From Thermoanaerobaculia bacterium (GTDB taxonomy: Bacteria; Acidobacteriota; Thermoanaerobaculia; UBA5066), in NCBI GenBank assembly GCA_022071945.1, contig JAJVIN010000004.1, positions 1 through 64,000 of the forward strand: a DNA stretch of 64,000 bases, in the 5' to 3' direction. The notes beneath the pieces are model-generated. The model ran no database searches. It was not told the origin of the DNA and saw nothing but the letters and a program-made list of their open reading frames with translations. The stretch's first letter is position 1; each line of letters starts with the position of its first letter. A program made the translations under genes and the position numbers. This document shows, piece after piece, positions 18,083-27,124 of this stretch.

Positions 18083-21000
18083 TCAGATCTTGCGCACGTC
18101 CTCGATGGCCAGCAAGTGGTCGAGCCACTGGCTGGCGAGCTTCTCCTCCACCCCGTTCTGCGTGAGTCGCTCGTTGAGGTGGCCCCAGTCCATCCGGTCG
18201 AGCGGCTGGTCTTGGTTGAAGCACGAGAAGACGTAGGACTCTTCACCCGTGACCGGGTCGATGTGCCGCTGAAGGCACTGGGCGCAGATCTCCTTCATCA
18301 TGCACTGCATCGGCGAGTTGATCGACCCGATCGCGGTGTGGCACGGGTTCATGTAGGGCGAGAGGACTCCGTGCCGAGCCGCGGCGACGGCCGCCATCAT
18401 CCGATCCGAGCCGATCGCGATGAGGCGCGTCGCCTCCGGGAGCGGGATCCGGATCTCGCCGAGCTCGCCCTTGGCATAGGCCAGCATCGCCTGAACGATG
18501 TTCCCGACAAAGGAGACGTCCTGAGGACGCCGTGCCGGGATCGCCGGCGGACCGTCCACCGCGAAGACGATGACGTCTGCTCCGGCCTCGATTTCTTCGC
18601 GCTTGTAGAAGTCGTCCGCCTTCTTGTAGCCGGCGAAGTACAGAACCCTGTTTCCTCTCTCGCGAGCCGCGCGCCCGATCGAGAAGAGGACGGCGTTCCC
18701 GAGCCCGCCGCCGCACAGGACAACCGTCTCGTTGCGGGGAAGTTCCGTCGGCGTTCCGGTCGGGCCCATGACGATGACGGGCTCTCCCGGCCTGAGGGCA
18801 GAACAGAGCTTCGTCGATGTGCCGAGCTCGAGGGCGATCATCGACAGGAGCCCCTTCTCCTTGTCGACCCACGCTCCGGTCAGGGCGCACGGCTCGATGA
18901 GCATCGGGATCTCTTGCCCGTTCTTCGTGACCCGCGAGGCGTGCGTCTCGTAGTTCTGGAAGCGGTAGAACTGACCGGGCTCGAAGTTCCGGGCAGCCTG
19001 CGGGGCCTTCACGATCACTTCGACGATCGTCGGGGTGAGACGGTCCACGCGGACGACCTCGGGAAGGAGAAGCTCCCGCATCTCCTTCGAGAAGCGAGCC
19101 CACTTCTCATCTCTCTGGCCCTGCCCGGAAAAGCCAGACTCCAGGAACGCGTCGAGCTCGGGAAGGAAGAGCTCCCGGATCCGTGGCGCCCCGTCGCGCG
19201 CGGAGGCCATCGCCTTGACGACCGAGCCCGCGTAGACGGGGTGGTTGTCCCCGAAGTAGGAGACGAATCTCCCGTTTCGCTCGTAGCCCGTGAAGAACGC
19301 GCCCGCCCCATCGTCCCTCTGTCGAAGCACGAGTCCGCTCTCCGTCCGCTCCACGAGGTGGGGCCGGAAGAACTTGTCCTTCCTGTCGAGCGGGATGCTG
19401 CCGGGGTGCTCGCGTCCGTACGTGACGTTGGGAGAGGTGCCCGCCGCGATGAGGAGCGTCCGGCAGGGGAGAGTGACGGTCGAGCCATCCCGGCGCTTGA
19501 AGACGGCGGCCTCAATCGAGCCGAACTCGTCGGGGAGGCACTCGACCGGCTCGAGGTTCTCCGCGAAGACAACGCCTTCCTCGAGTCCCTTGGCGATCTC
19601 TTCGTGGTTGAGGCGATAGGCCGGGGACTCCTCCATCGAGCGCCGGTAAGCGATCGTGGATCCGCCCCATGCCCTCGTCATCCCCAGGAAGTTCGGGGTC
19701 TTGCCGGCTGCGGCGGCGCGGGCACGCTCCTCCCGGACGGCCCGCCCGTGCTCGAGCATTCGCGAGAGGGTGGCTTTCTCGCCCGGCGTCATCCAGGCCT
19801 CGACCTTCTCCCTGCCTATCTCCGCGACCAGCGCTTCGTGGCGCGCCAGGACCTTCTCGACGAGGATCGGGTAGTAGGCCAGTGATTCCGTGGCCGTGTC
19901 GATGGCGGTCAGTCCCCCGCCGATGACCACGACGGGGAGCTCGACGTGGAGGTTGGCGAGCGCGTGTTCCTTGAACGCTCCGGAGAGCTGGAGCGCCATC
20001 AGGAAGTCGGAGGCCTGTCGCACGCCGCGCAGGAGGTTGTTCCTCAGGCCGACGAGAGTCGGTTTTCCCGCGCCCGCGGCAATGGCGACGTGGTCGAAGC
20101 CGAGATCGAACGCCTGTTCGAGAGTCAGGGTCCCGCCGAACCGGACGCCGCCGACGATGGAGAGCGTCCGGCGCCGGGCGAGATTCAGATAGAGGAGATC
20201 GAGGAAGTTCTTGTCCCACCGGACAGTGATGCCGTACTCGGAGACCCCGCCGAAGCCGGTCAGGACCCGCTGATCGAGACGGTGATGGAGCTCGGTCACG
20301 TCGCGGACGGGCCTCGGCGGCAGCGCGGCTGAACCCGTCAGCTCCTCGGGCAGCGGCTCGATCTTCAGGCCGTCGATCGCGATGACGCCGAAACCCTCAT
20401 TGAGAAGATGGTGCGCCAGCGTGTATCCGGCAGGTCCGAGCCCGACGACCAGGACGTTTTTTCCGTTGTACGGGAGCGGGAATGGCCGCTTGCGGTTCAG
20501 AGGATTCCAGCGCGTCAGGAGAGACCAGATCTCGAATCCCCACGGCATCTTCAGGACGTCTGTCAAGACGCCCGTCTCGACCTGTGGGATGTCGACCGGA
20601 TCCTGCGTCTGGAAGATGCACCCCTTCATGCAGTCGTTGCAGATCCGGTGCCCCGTGCCTGGAAGCATCGGGTTGTCGACCGCGATGAGGGCGAGGGCTC
20701 CGAGAGAGTCGCCCTCACGCCTCAGGATGTGCATCTCCGAGATCTTCTCGTCGAGAGGACATCCGGCGAGCGGAATGCCGAGCGGGTTGGTCTTGAATCC
20801 GCCCTCCTTCTTCACGAAGCCCTTGGAACAGGAGTCCTTCCCCCGGTCGTGGCAGAGGAGGCAGTAGTGGGTCTCGCCGGTCACTTCCCGTGGGCTCTTT
20901 CTCGGGTCTGTCAGCTGGAAACCGTCCCGGAGCCGGAAATGGTGCGGGTCGCCCTGACGGACTTCGGGGAGGGACGGGTCGGGGCGAATCGTCTCGACGA

Positions 21001-21748
21001 GCCTGTCGAACTTGAACGGCTTCGGAGCCCAGAGAGACGGCCAGTGTTCCGTGCCGGCGCGGTCCTGGGGGGAGTGCTTCAGAAGAGCGGCGTAGCGATC
21101 GAAGATCTCGGTCCAGGCGGCGAGGAGCTCCGCGTCCGAGCCTGAGCCAGGCAGACCGGCGGCTCCCGCCCTGGGTCTCAGCACGGAGAGCCGTTCATTG
21201 GCCGCCTCGATGGAGTAGGGGGTGTCCTTGGCCCGAGGCGTGGCGAGCGCGACGGTCAGGGAGTGCAGATCGAGGCCAGCCCGGGCAACGGAGAGTTCCT
21301 CATCGCAACCCTCATCGCCTTCCCTGGTGAGGAAACGAACAAGAGCCGTGCCTTCGTTGCAGACGGTCGCGGGGTCGAGCCCCGAGAGCGAATCGCTCGA
21401 CGGGAACTTCTTGAGTGTTCGCTTCTGGAACACTGTCCAGCGGAACTTGAAGAGGACGGACTCGTCCGAGGCCGTCGCGAGAAGCGCGGCGCGATCCTCT
21501 TCCACCCCGAACAGGGTCGCGATGAAACGAGAGAGCGGACGGGAGGCATCCACGAGGATTGCCGAGAGGGCGCTCTCGTCGAGCTCCTCTCCGGCCCGGA
21601 ATCGCTCGAAACGCGCGGAGAGCGGAGCGTCTTCCGCCGCGAGAGCCTCCCGGAAGACCCGGTCGAGGTCCTGCAGGCGGAAGGGGTCGTGGAGATCTGC
21701 GGTGGTGAAGCCGGGGAGGAGAGGCGGACAGGTTCCGTCGGACGCCAT
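18083..21748 (-). CDS. Giant multidomain Fe-S flavoprotein oxidoreductase (GltD-like plus PyrK/FNR-like)
   Basis: The start is at MASDGTCPPLLPG, giving 1221 residues. An N-terminal region of about 280 residues is unassigned. Cysteine-rich motifs then follow (CLLCHDRGKDSCSKGF, CNDCMKGC). A GltD-like NAD(P)H/FAD domain has VVGLGPAGYTLAHHL and VVIGGGLTAIDTATE. After about residue 880 comes a ferredoxin-reductase/PyrK-like module with FEPGQFYRFQNYE, LCGGGLGNAVLFSIG and a C-terminal CMMKEICAQCLQRH cluster, probably 2Fe-2S. The enzyme should move electrons between NAD(P)H and another carrier; the substrate is unknown. Known relatives are annotated only as FAD-dependent oxidoreductases, as far as I recall. 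It is a single gene. Confidence 0.75.
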   Translation of the reverse strand: MASDGTCPPLLPGFTTADLHDPFRLQDLDRVFREALAAEDAPLSARFERFRAGEELDESALSAILVDASRPLSRFIATLFGVEEDRAALLATASDESVLFKFRWTVFQKRTLKKFPSSDSLSGLDPATVCNEGTALVRFLTREGDEGCDEELSVARAGLDLHSLTVALATPRAKDTPYSIEAANERLSVLRPRAGAAGLPGSGSDAELLAAWTEIFDRYAALLKHSPQDRAGTEHWPSLWAPKPFKFDRLVETIRPDPSLPEVRQGDPHHFRLRDGFQLTDPRKSPREVTGETHYCLLCHDRGKDSCSKGFVKKEGGFKTNPLGIPLAGCPLDEKISEMHILRREGDSLGALALIAVDNPMLPGTGHRICNDCMKGCIFQTQDPVDIPQVETGVLTDVLKMPWGFEIWSLLTRWNPLNRKRPFPLPYNGKNVLVVGLGPAGYTLAHHLLNEGFGVIAIDGLKIEPLPEELTGSAALPPRPVRDVTELHHRLDQRVLTGFGGVSEYGITVRWDKNFLDLLYLNLARRRTLSIVGGVRFGGTLTLEQAFDLGFDHVAIAAGAGKPTLVGLRNNLLRGVRQASDFLMALQLSGAFKEHALANLHVELPVVVIGGGLTAIDTATESLAYYPILVEKVLARHEALVAEIGREKVEAWMTPGEKATLSRMLEHGRAVREERARAAAAGKTPNFLGMTRAWGGSTIAYRRSMEESPAYRLNHEEIAKGLEEGVVFAENLEPVECLPDEFGSIEAAVFKRRDGSTVTLPCRTLLIAAGTSPNVTYGREHPGSIPLDRKDKFFRPHLVERTESGLVLRQRDDGAGAFFTGYERNGRFVSYFGDNHPVYAGSVVKAMASARDGAPRIRELFLPELDAFLESGFSGQGQRDEKWARFSKEMRELLLPEVVRVDRLTPTIVEVIVKAPQAARNFEPGQFYRFQNYETHASRVTKNGQEIPMLIEPCALTGAWVDKEKGLLSMIALELGTSTKLCSALRPGEPVIVMGPTGTPTELPRNETVVLCGGGLGNAVLFSIGRAARERGNRVLYFAGYKKADDFYKREEIEAGADVIVFAVDGPPAIPARRPQDVSFVGNIVQAMLAYAKGELGEIRIPLPEATRLIAIGSDRMMAAVAAARHGVLSPYMNPCHTAIGSINSPMQCMMKEICAQCLQRHIDPVTGEESYVFSCFNQDQPLDRMDWGHLNERLTQNGVEEKLASQWLDHLLAIEDVRKI

Positions 21749-21891
21749 CCGGAGAGGATACGGGAGAACCCATGGGCAGGAGAGACCGCCGGCGCCCCGA
21801 GGGACGGACGCCTGGAGGGTCCGTTGAACTCCCGGCGAGCCGGAGGAAGACCTCGACATCAGCGTCTCGAGATGTCCGATACTCCGTGCTC

Positions 21892-23028
21892 ATGAGTGCG
21901 GCGCTCGAGAGTGGCGAAGTGGGTTCGCGGATCGCAACCCTGCCCGATGCGCGCCGCTGGCCGAGTCGGGTGAGAGCCCGGCAGCTTCTCGTCCGTTACA
22001 CCAGACGGCTCGGTGTCGCGCTTCTCCTTGCCCTGGGGGTCGCGCTAATGCTCCGATCGGAATGGACTCAGGGTTTCGGCTCCGTTCTCGGAAGAACTGC
22101 AACTCTGGCGCTCGCCGGCGTCCTCGCCTTCTCGATCTCGGAGCAGTGGCCGCGGCGGTTGCCTCGTTGGCTCCCCCGATGGGTGCTTCAGGTCGTGGCC
22201 ACCGGCGCCGCGATGCCTTCGACCACTCTGGTCGTCTACATTCTGTCGACCGAGGCCGGGGCACCGCCTTTCTGGCAGGACAGAGACCGGATGGAAGGTT
22301 TCATGACGCTGACCTTCCTCGGCATCCTCTTGGCCCCGTGGATGGCCCTCGGCGCTCTCGTGCGGGCCAGGGAGTCCTTCGCCCGGGATCAGGCGCTCGC
22401 TTTCGAGCTGGAACGCAGCCATCTCGAACGAGAGGCCGTGGAGGCCCGGCTCCGGCTTCTGGAGGCCCAGGTGGCGCCTCACTTCCTCTTCAACACCCTG
22501 GCGAACATCCAGGCGCTGGTCGACGCGGGGTCACCGCGAGCCTCGGCCGTGCTGCGAAGTCTCGTCGTCTATCTCCGCGCCGCCGTTCCGGAGCTCGGAG
22601 CCCCGGCGAGAACAGTCGCCCGCGAGCTCGATCTCGTCAGGGCCTATCTCGAGCTCATGCAGATGCGAATGCCCGACCGGCTCCGGTTCGAGCTCTCGGT
22701 CGAGGAAGCGGCGCTCGTCGTCCACTGTCCGTCCACGGCTCTCCTGACGCTCGTGGAAAACGCGGTCCGGCACGGGATCGACCCGGCCGAGGAGGGTGGC
22801 CTGATTTCGATCCAGATCGAGAGGAAGGATGGGCTCTGTCTCATGCGGGTGAGCGACACCGGCGCAGGGTTCAAAGACGGCGTCTTGAACCTCGGAACGG
22901 GCCTCTCGACACTCTCGGAGAGGCTTCGCCTCATGTTCGGAGAAAACGCCCTGCTGCGAATCACGGCGCGGGAACCCCGTGGTGTCTGCGCCGAGCTTCA
23001 GATCCCGGTGAACGAGGAGGCGAAGTGA
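21892..23028 (+). CDS. LytS/YehU-type sensor histidine kinase
   Basis: This 378-residue protein has four or so membrane segments (about residues 40-165) and a coiled-coil linker. The His_kinase family box QVAPHFLFNTLANIQAL holds the phosphorylated His, and the ATP-binding part has ENAVRHGI and DTGAGF. The ATG at 21892 begins MSAALESG. It overlaps the response regulator by four bases (GTGA). The pair is a standard LytS/LytTR two-component system. The absence of a large sensor domain suggests it senses a membrane or small-ligand signal. Confidence 0.88.
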   Translation: MSAALESGEVGSRIATLPDARRWPSRVRARQLLVRYTRRLGVALLLALGVALMLRSEWTQGFGSVLGRTATLALAGVLAFSISEQWPRRLPRWLPRWVLQVVATGAAMPSTTLVVYILSTEAGAPPFWQDRDRMEGFMTLTFLGILLAPWMALGALVRARESFARDQALAFELERSHLEREAVEARLRLLEAQVAPHFLFNTLANIQALVDAGSPRASAVLRSLVVYLRAAVPELGAPARTVARELDLVRAYLELMQMRMPDRLRFELSVEEAALVVHCPSTALLTLVENAVRHGIDPAEEGGLISIQIERKDGLCLMRVSDTGAGFKDGVLNLGTGLSTLSERLRLMFGENALLRITAREPRGVCAELQIPVNEEAK

Positions 23029-23825
23029 CTCCCGGGCGGCCAACCGCTCTGATTGCCGAGGATGAGCCGCTCTTGCGCGAGGACCTCCGCCGCAAGCTGG
23101 CCGAGGCCTGGCCCGAGCTTCAGATCGTGGCCGAGGCGCGCAATGGGCGTGAGGCCATCCAGCTCTTTGAAGAGACCGCACCCGCCATCTGCTTCCTGGA
23201 TGTTCTGATGCCCGGCCTCACGGGAGTCGAGGCCGCGAGCTACATCGGAGGCCGGGCTCACGTCGTGTTCGTGACGGCTTTCGATCACTACGCCGTCCAG
23301 GCCTTCGCGCAGGGGGCGCTCGACTACATCCTCAAACCCGTCGAGGCGTCCCGGCTCCAGACGACCGTCGCCCGGCTGAAGTCCCGCCTCGAGGCTGCCC
23401 AGCCCGCCATCAACACGGTGGAACTCCTCCGGCAGCTCACGGAGGAGCTTGCCCGGCTCGGTGGGGCTCTCCGTGGGCCCGAGAGCGGTCCCCTGCGCTG
23501 GATCCATGCGCAGGCCGGCCAGGTCGTGCGAGTGATCCCGGTCGATGAGGTGGACTACTTTCGCTCCGAGGCGAAGTGCACGGTCGTCGCCTGGCGCGAG
23601 TCGGGCCAGCCGCGCGAAGCGGTCGTCAGGACTTCCCTGAGGGACCTCGTCTCGCGGCTGGACCCAGCCCGTTTTGCCCAGGTTCACCGGTCCGTCGTCG
23701 TCAATCTCGACGCCATCAGGCTGGTGAAGCGCCAGGACAACGATCGGGCGGACATCCACTTGAAGGGGCGCCTCGAGACGCTGCCGGTGAGCAGGGCCTA
23801 CCTGCACCTCTTCCGCTCGATGTGA
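23025..23825 (+). CDS. LytTR-family response regulator
   Basis: This 266-residue protein starts with GTG overlapping the kinase stop. Receiver domain residues are visible: LIAEDEPLL (acidic pocket), FLDVLMPG (phospho-acceptor Asp) and FVTAFDHYAVQAF with DYILKPVE (conserved Lys). A linker of about 40 residues leads to a LytTR DNA-binding domain: VIPVDEVDYFRSEAKCTVV, VRTSLRDLVSRLDPARFAQVHRSVVVNLDAI. It should bind paired direct repeats upstream of target genes after phosphorylation by the coupled kinase. No target is evident here. Confidence 0.92.
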   Translation: MTPGRPTALIAEDEPLLREDLRRKLAEAWPELQIVAEARNGREAIQLFEETAPAICFLDVLMPGLTGVEAASYIGGRAHVVFVTAFDHYAVQAFAQGALDYILKPVEASRLQTTVARLKSRLEAAQPAINTVELLRQLTEELARLGGALRGPESGPLRWIHAQAGQVVRVIPVDEVDYFRSEAKCTVVAWRESGQPREAVVRTSLRDLVSRLDPARFAQVHRSVVVNLDAIRLVKRQDNDRADIHLKGRLETLPVSRAYLHLFRSM

Positions 23826-23925
23826 CGTCCGCCATTCGTCCTGCCGGGGCGCACTTCGTCGCGAAGGACCGCCGTCCGTCGCAACTCGGGTCCGAACAGC
23901 GTCCGGTTCGCGCATGCTGGGCACC

Positions 23926-24435
23926 ATGAGTGAAACAACGTGCGGGTTCCAGGTTCCGTCACCGAGGCAGGAGAGCATTCGTGAGATGGCGGGAGCGGGG
24001 AGGCTCTCGACGGCGAGAATCTACATCCTGCGAGCCACATACCTCCTCATCGTCGCCGGCCTGGGAGTCGACATCTGGCCCCGGCTCCTCCTTTCCCCGC
24101 TCTCACCCGGTCTGGCGCAGGGAGTGGTCCGGAGCCTCCTGGCCGCTGTCACGCTGATGGCGGCCATCGGGATCTGGCAGCCCGTGAAGATGCTCCCGCT
24201 GCTCTTGTTCGAGCTCTCGTGGAAGTCGATCTGGCTCGCGGCCGTGGGTCTGCCGGTCTGGTTCACGGGATCAATGGACCCCGCGACGTGGGAGACCTTC
24301 AAGGCGTGCCTGTTGGGCCTCATCATCTTCCCGCCGGTCATACCCTGGAGACTCGTGAGGTCCGAGCTCGCCGGGGCCGCCGGGAGTCCCTGGAAACACG
24401 AGATGATCCCTCCGCAAACCCGCGCGACCACCTGA
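23926..24435 (+). CDS. Small integral membrane protein, unknown function
   Basis: From MSETTCGFQ (an ATG at 23914 is also possible) the product has 169 residues with four predicted membrane segments, including YLLIVAGLGVDIWPRLLL, LLAAVTLMAAIGIWQ and LLPLLLFELSWKSIWLAAVGL. It contains MDPATWETFKACLLG and ends in a short hydrophilic tail. I do not recognise a family with certainty; the pattern resembles DoxX-like or DUF membrane proteins. It lies 100 bases after the LytTR gene and 43 bases before the DUF4386 gene, possibly forming a short operon. Confidence 0.55.
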   Translation: MSETTCGFQVPSPRQESIREMAGAGRLSTARIYILRATYLLIVAGLGVDIWPRLLLSPLSPGLAQGVVRSLLAAVTLMAAIGIWQPVKMLPLLLFELSWKSIWLAAVGLPVWFTGSMDPATWETFKACLLGLIIFPPVIPWRLVRSELAGAAGSPWKHEMIPPQTRATT

Positions 24436-24478
24436 TCTCCGTGGCCGGAGAGAGTCGCTGGCGACGGAGGAGGATCCG

Positions 24479-25192
24479 GTGATGGACAACCCGAACAAGA
24501 CGGCCCGGATCGCCGGGCTCCTGTATCTGCCGGTGGTGGTGGCGGGACCGTTCCAGCTGATCTACGTTCCGAAGAAGCTGTTCGTGCCGGGCGACGCGAC
24601 GGCGACGGTCCACAACATCCTGGCCCACGAATCGTTGTTTCGCGCCCACATCCTGACGGGCCTGGTCAGTGAGCTCTTCTTTCTCGCGGCGGTCCTGACG
24701 CTCTACAGGCTTCTGAAAGAGAAGGGTCCGGCGCTTGCGAGCGTGATGGCACTCCTGATTCTCATCACGGCGCCCATGGCCTTCATCGGACTCGCAAACG
24801 AGGTGGCGACCCTCGCCTTCGTGAAGAACCCGGGGATTCTCTCCGTCTTCGACAAGCCTCAACGCGATGCGCTCGCCACGCTCTTCATCAGCATGGATCG
24901 GCACGGAGCCCTCGTCGCCGAGATGTTCTGGGGCCTGTGGCTTTTCCCGCTCGGAGTGCTCCTCTTCCGTTCAAGGTTCGTTCCGCGATTCCTGGGTGTG
25001 TGGATTGTCGGCAATGGACTGGCCTATGTGGTTCTCAGTCTGACGGGACTCCTTCTGCCCGAAGCCCGCGGCGCGGTCTTCAAAGCAGCCACTCCGCTGT
25101 TCATGGCCGAGGCGGTCCTGATGCTCTGGCTCGTGTTCGCGGGGGCACGCGTTCCGTCCGGAGATGCCGGGGCCGGGAGCGTCACTTCATGA
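24479..25192 (+). CDS. DUF4386 integral membrane protein
   Basis: The start is GTG 24479 or ATG 24482, just after GGAGGAGG. The product of about 237 residues has six membrane segments and begins NPNKTARIAGLLYLPVVV, the typical opening of DUF4386 proteins, followed by AHILTGLVSELFFLAAVLTLYRLL and ISMDRHGALVAEMFWGLWLFPLG. The function of DUF4386 is not known. The last 11 bases overlap the convergent gene at 25182-25964. Confidence 0.8.
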   Translation: MMDNPNKTARIAGLLYLPVVVAGPFQLIYVPKKLFVPGDATATVHNILAHESLFRAHILTGLVSELFFLAAVLTLYRLLKEKGPALASVMALLILITAPMAFIGLANEVATLAFVKNPGILSVFDKPQRDALATLFISMDRHGALVAEMFWGLWLFPLGVLLFRSRFVPRFLGVWIVGNGLAYVVLSLTGLLLPEARGAVFKAATPLFMAEAVLMLWLVFAGARVPSGDAGAGSVTS

Positions 25193-25964
25193 TCTTCAGC
25201 AGGGAAAGAACGATCTCGAGGACGATGAGAAGGACGATCGCGGCCTCGAGGATGTACATCCGGCGGTCGCGCGCGACGTCCAGGACGAGCTCGAGAGCCT
25301 CCTGAACGCTCTTCACCTTTGACTCGAGGGCACGGTAACGGTCCTCCAGGTCGAACTCGGCCTTCAGCTCGCGGTAGATCTGGTCCATCGCGAGGTCATC
25401 CCAGATGGCGTCGGGCTTGTCGAGGAGGTGAAGGACGGAAAGGACCTCGTTCCTCACGCCGATCGCCTCGCCGATGAAGCGGTGGAGAGGCCGGACGCGG
25501 TAGGGAACCGTTCCCCTCGCCTCGAGCTGGTCGACGAGGGCGGATGTGTGGGCATAGAGCTTCTCCACGATCGACTCGTAGTACTCCATCGCCGCGCTCT
25601 GAGCGACGGTGAGGGCCACGATGCTGGCTCTCTCGATCGTCATCCGGTCCACGACGAGGACCCCGTTCGTCAGGTCGATGGGCTGGCCGCTCCGCTCCTT
25701 CACGAGGTAGTCCTCTCGCGTCACCTGGAGGTTGAGCCCCGGGAGCCGCTCGTAGAGCCGGGAGAGAATCGATTGCCTCCTCTCCTGCGGGACGTCCTGG
25801 AAAACGACGGCCCCGAAGGGGAAGACGAAAACGTTGCCTGGCCCTTCCGTCGCCCGCAACTCATGAGGGTGGATACGGCCCTCGGGGAAGGCCGAGGCGA
25901 TGTCCTTCAGAAGGAAGTTCTGCTCGAACGCGAACGCGGAGAACGAGTGCGCGGCATCGGACAT
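25182..25964 (-). CDS. RMD1/DUF155-family protein with C-terminal membrane anchor
   Basis: This 260-residue protein has the DUF155 layout. An N-terminal domain includes VFVFPFGAVVFQDVP. A central helical region contains QSAAMEYYESIVEKLYAHT, a LLDKPDAIWDDLAMDQIYRELK stretch (near residue 190) and DLEDRYRALESKVKSVQEALELVLD (coiled coil). A single C-terminal membrane helix (about 235-257) ends the protein. Eukaryotic members (RMD1, RMD8, mitochondrial RMND1) support mitochondrial translation; bacterial roles are unknown. It ends inside the 3' end of the convergent DUF4386 gene. Confidence 0.8.
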   Translation of the reverse strand: MSDAAHSFSAFAFEQNFLLKDIASAFPEGRIHPHELRATEGPGNVFVFPFGAVVFQDVPQERRQSILSRLYERLPGLNLQVTREDYLVKERSGQPIDLTNGVLVVDRMTIERASIVALTVAQSAAMEYYESIVEKLYAHTSALVDQLEARGTVPYRVRPLHRFIGEAIGVRNEVLSVLHLLDKPDAIWDDLAMDQIYRELKAEFDLEDRYRALESKVKSVQEALELVLDVARDRRMYILEAAIVLLIVLEIVLSLLKIMK

Positions 25965-26041
25965 GCGCCGATGCTAGATCAGGGGAAGGAGAGGGGCGAG
26001 ACCGGGCGGCGGTGCGTTGTTCGGAGCAGGGTCGGCCCCCC

Positions 26042-27124
26042 TCACCGCTGAATGCGAGCCGAACCGCCCCGGGCGAAGGCCCGGACCTCCTCGAGCGTCG
26101 CCATCGTCGTGTCGCCGGGGTAGGTCGTCAGGAGCGCGCCGTGCGCCCATCCCAGCCGGAGGGCCTGCTCCGGCGGTTCGCCCGCGAGCAAGCCGTAGAA
26201 GAGGCCGGATGCGAATCCATCGCCTCCTCCGACGCGGTCGAGCACGTCCAGCTCGATCGCCGGCGCGGTATAGGTCTTTCCCGAGACCCATGCGACGGCG
26301 CTCCAGCCATGGCGATTGGTGGAACGAACCTCGCGCAGGGTGGTCGCGACGGCCTTGACGCCCGGGAAGCTGGCGGTGACGGCATCGATCATTCCGAAGA
26401 AGGCGCCGGGGTCCAGCTTCGAAACCGATGCGACCTCGGGTCCCGCGATGCCCAGCCCCCGCTGGAGGTCCTCCTCGTTGCCGACGATGACGTCGGCGTG
26501 AGACACGATCCTCCGCAGGACCTCCGTGGCGCGATCCGCTCCGCCAGAGGCCTTCCAGAGCTTCTCTCTGAAGTTGAGGTCGAACGACGTGACGGCACCG
26601 GCGGCACGGGCCGCCTGCATCCCCTCGATGATGAGTTCGCCAGTCGAGCGAGAGAGGGCGGCGAAGATGCCGCCACTGTGGAACCACCGGACTCCCGCCG
26701 AGAAGAGCGCCTTCCAGTCGACGTCCCCGGGCGCGAGTCGGGCCGCGGCCTCGTTGGCCCTGTTGTAGAAGACGACCGGAGGCCGCACTCCGAAGCCGCG
26801 GTCGCTGTAAACGGCAGCCATGTTCGGGCCGGTCACGCCATCGTGGACGAAACGCTTGTAGAGACCCGTGACCCCCATCGCGCGGACCCGCTCCTCGATC
26901 AGTCCCCCGATGGGTGAATCGACCATCGCGGAGACGATGGCGGTCTTCATCCGGAAGGCGTCCGCGAGGTTCGCCGCACAGTTGAACTCGCCGCCACTGA
27001 CGTGGATGTGACACTGGGTGGCCTTGCGGAACGGCACGAGTCCAGGGTCGAGCCGGTGGACGAGGGCGCCGAGGGAGACGAAGTCGAAGGTCCCGGCCGG
27101 TGGGATCGCGAGGGGTGCGTTCAT
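26042..27124 (-). CDS. kdgK: 2-keto-3-deoxygluconate kinase (PfkB family)
   Basis: The start is at MNAPLAIPPAGTFDF, where ATGA overlaps the upstream gene's stop. The 360-residue PfkB kinase has VSGGEFNCAANLA (sugar-binding region), SFDLNFREKLWK (about residue 190), VGNEEDLQRGLG and the catalytic DRVGGGDGFASGLFYG, whose Asp is the base. It phosphorylates 2-keto-3-deoxygluconate (KDG) to KDPG, the joint step of galacturonate, glucuronate and unsaturated uronate catabolism. It is co-transcribed with the LarA-like gene, and the divergent operon holds a UxaE-like epimerase and ExuT, supporting the uronate role. Fructokinase or ribokinase activity is the alternative. Confidence 0.82.
   Translation of the reverse strand: MNAPLAIPPAGTFDFVSLGALVHRLDPGLVPFRKATQCHIHVSGGEFNCAANLADAFRMKTAIVSAMVDSPIGGLIEERVRAMGVTGLYKRFVHDGVTGPNMAAVYSDRGFGVRPPVVFYNRANEAAARLAPGDVDWKALFSAGVRWFHSGGIFAALSRSTGELIIEGMQAARAAGAVTSFDLNFREKLWKASGGADRATEVLRRIVSHADVIVGNEEDLQRGLGIAGPEVASVSKLDPGAFFGMIDAVTASFPGVKAVATTLREVRSTNRHGWSAVAWVSGKTYTAPAIELDVLDRVGGGDGFASGLFYGLLAGEPPEQALRLGWAHGALLTTYPGDTTMATLEEVRAFARGGSARIQR

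Noticed and set aside
17144-19885. 913-codon plus-strand frame spanning pgi and the flavoprotein gene
   Set aside because: It crosses two well-supported genes in other frames and lacks motifs; GC-rich sequence gives long accidental open frames.
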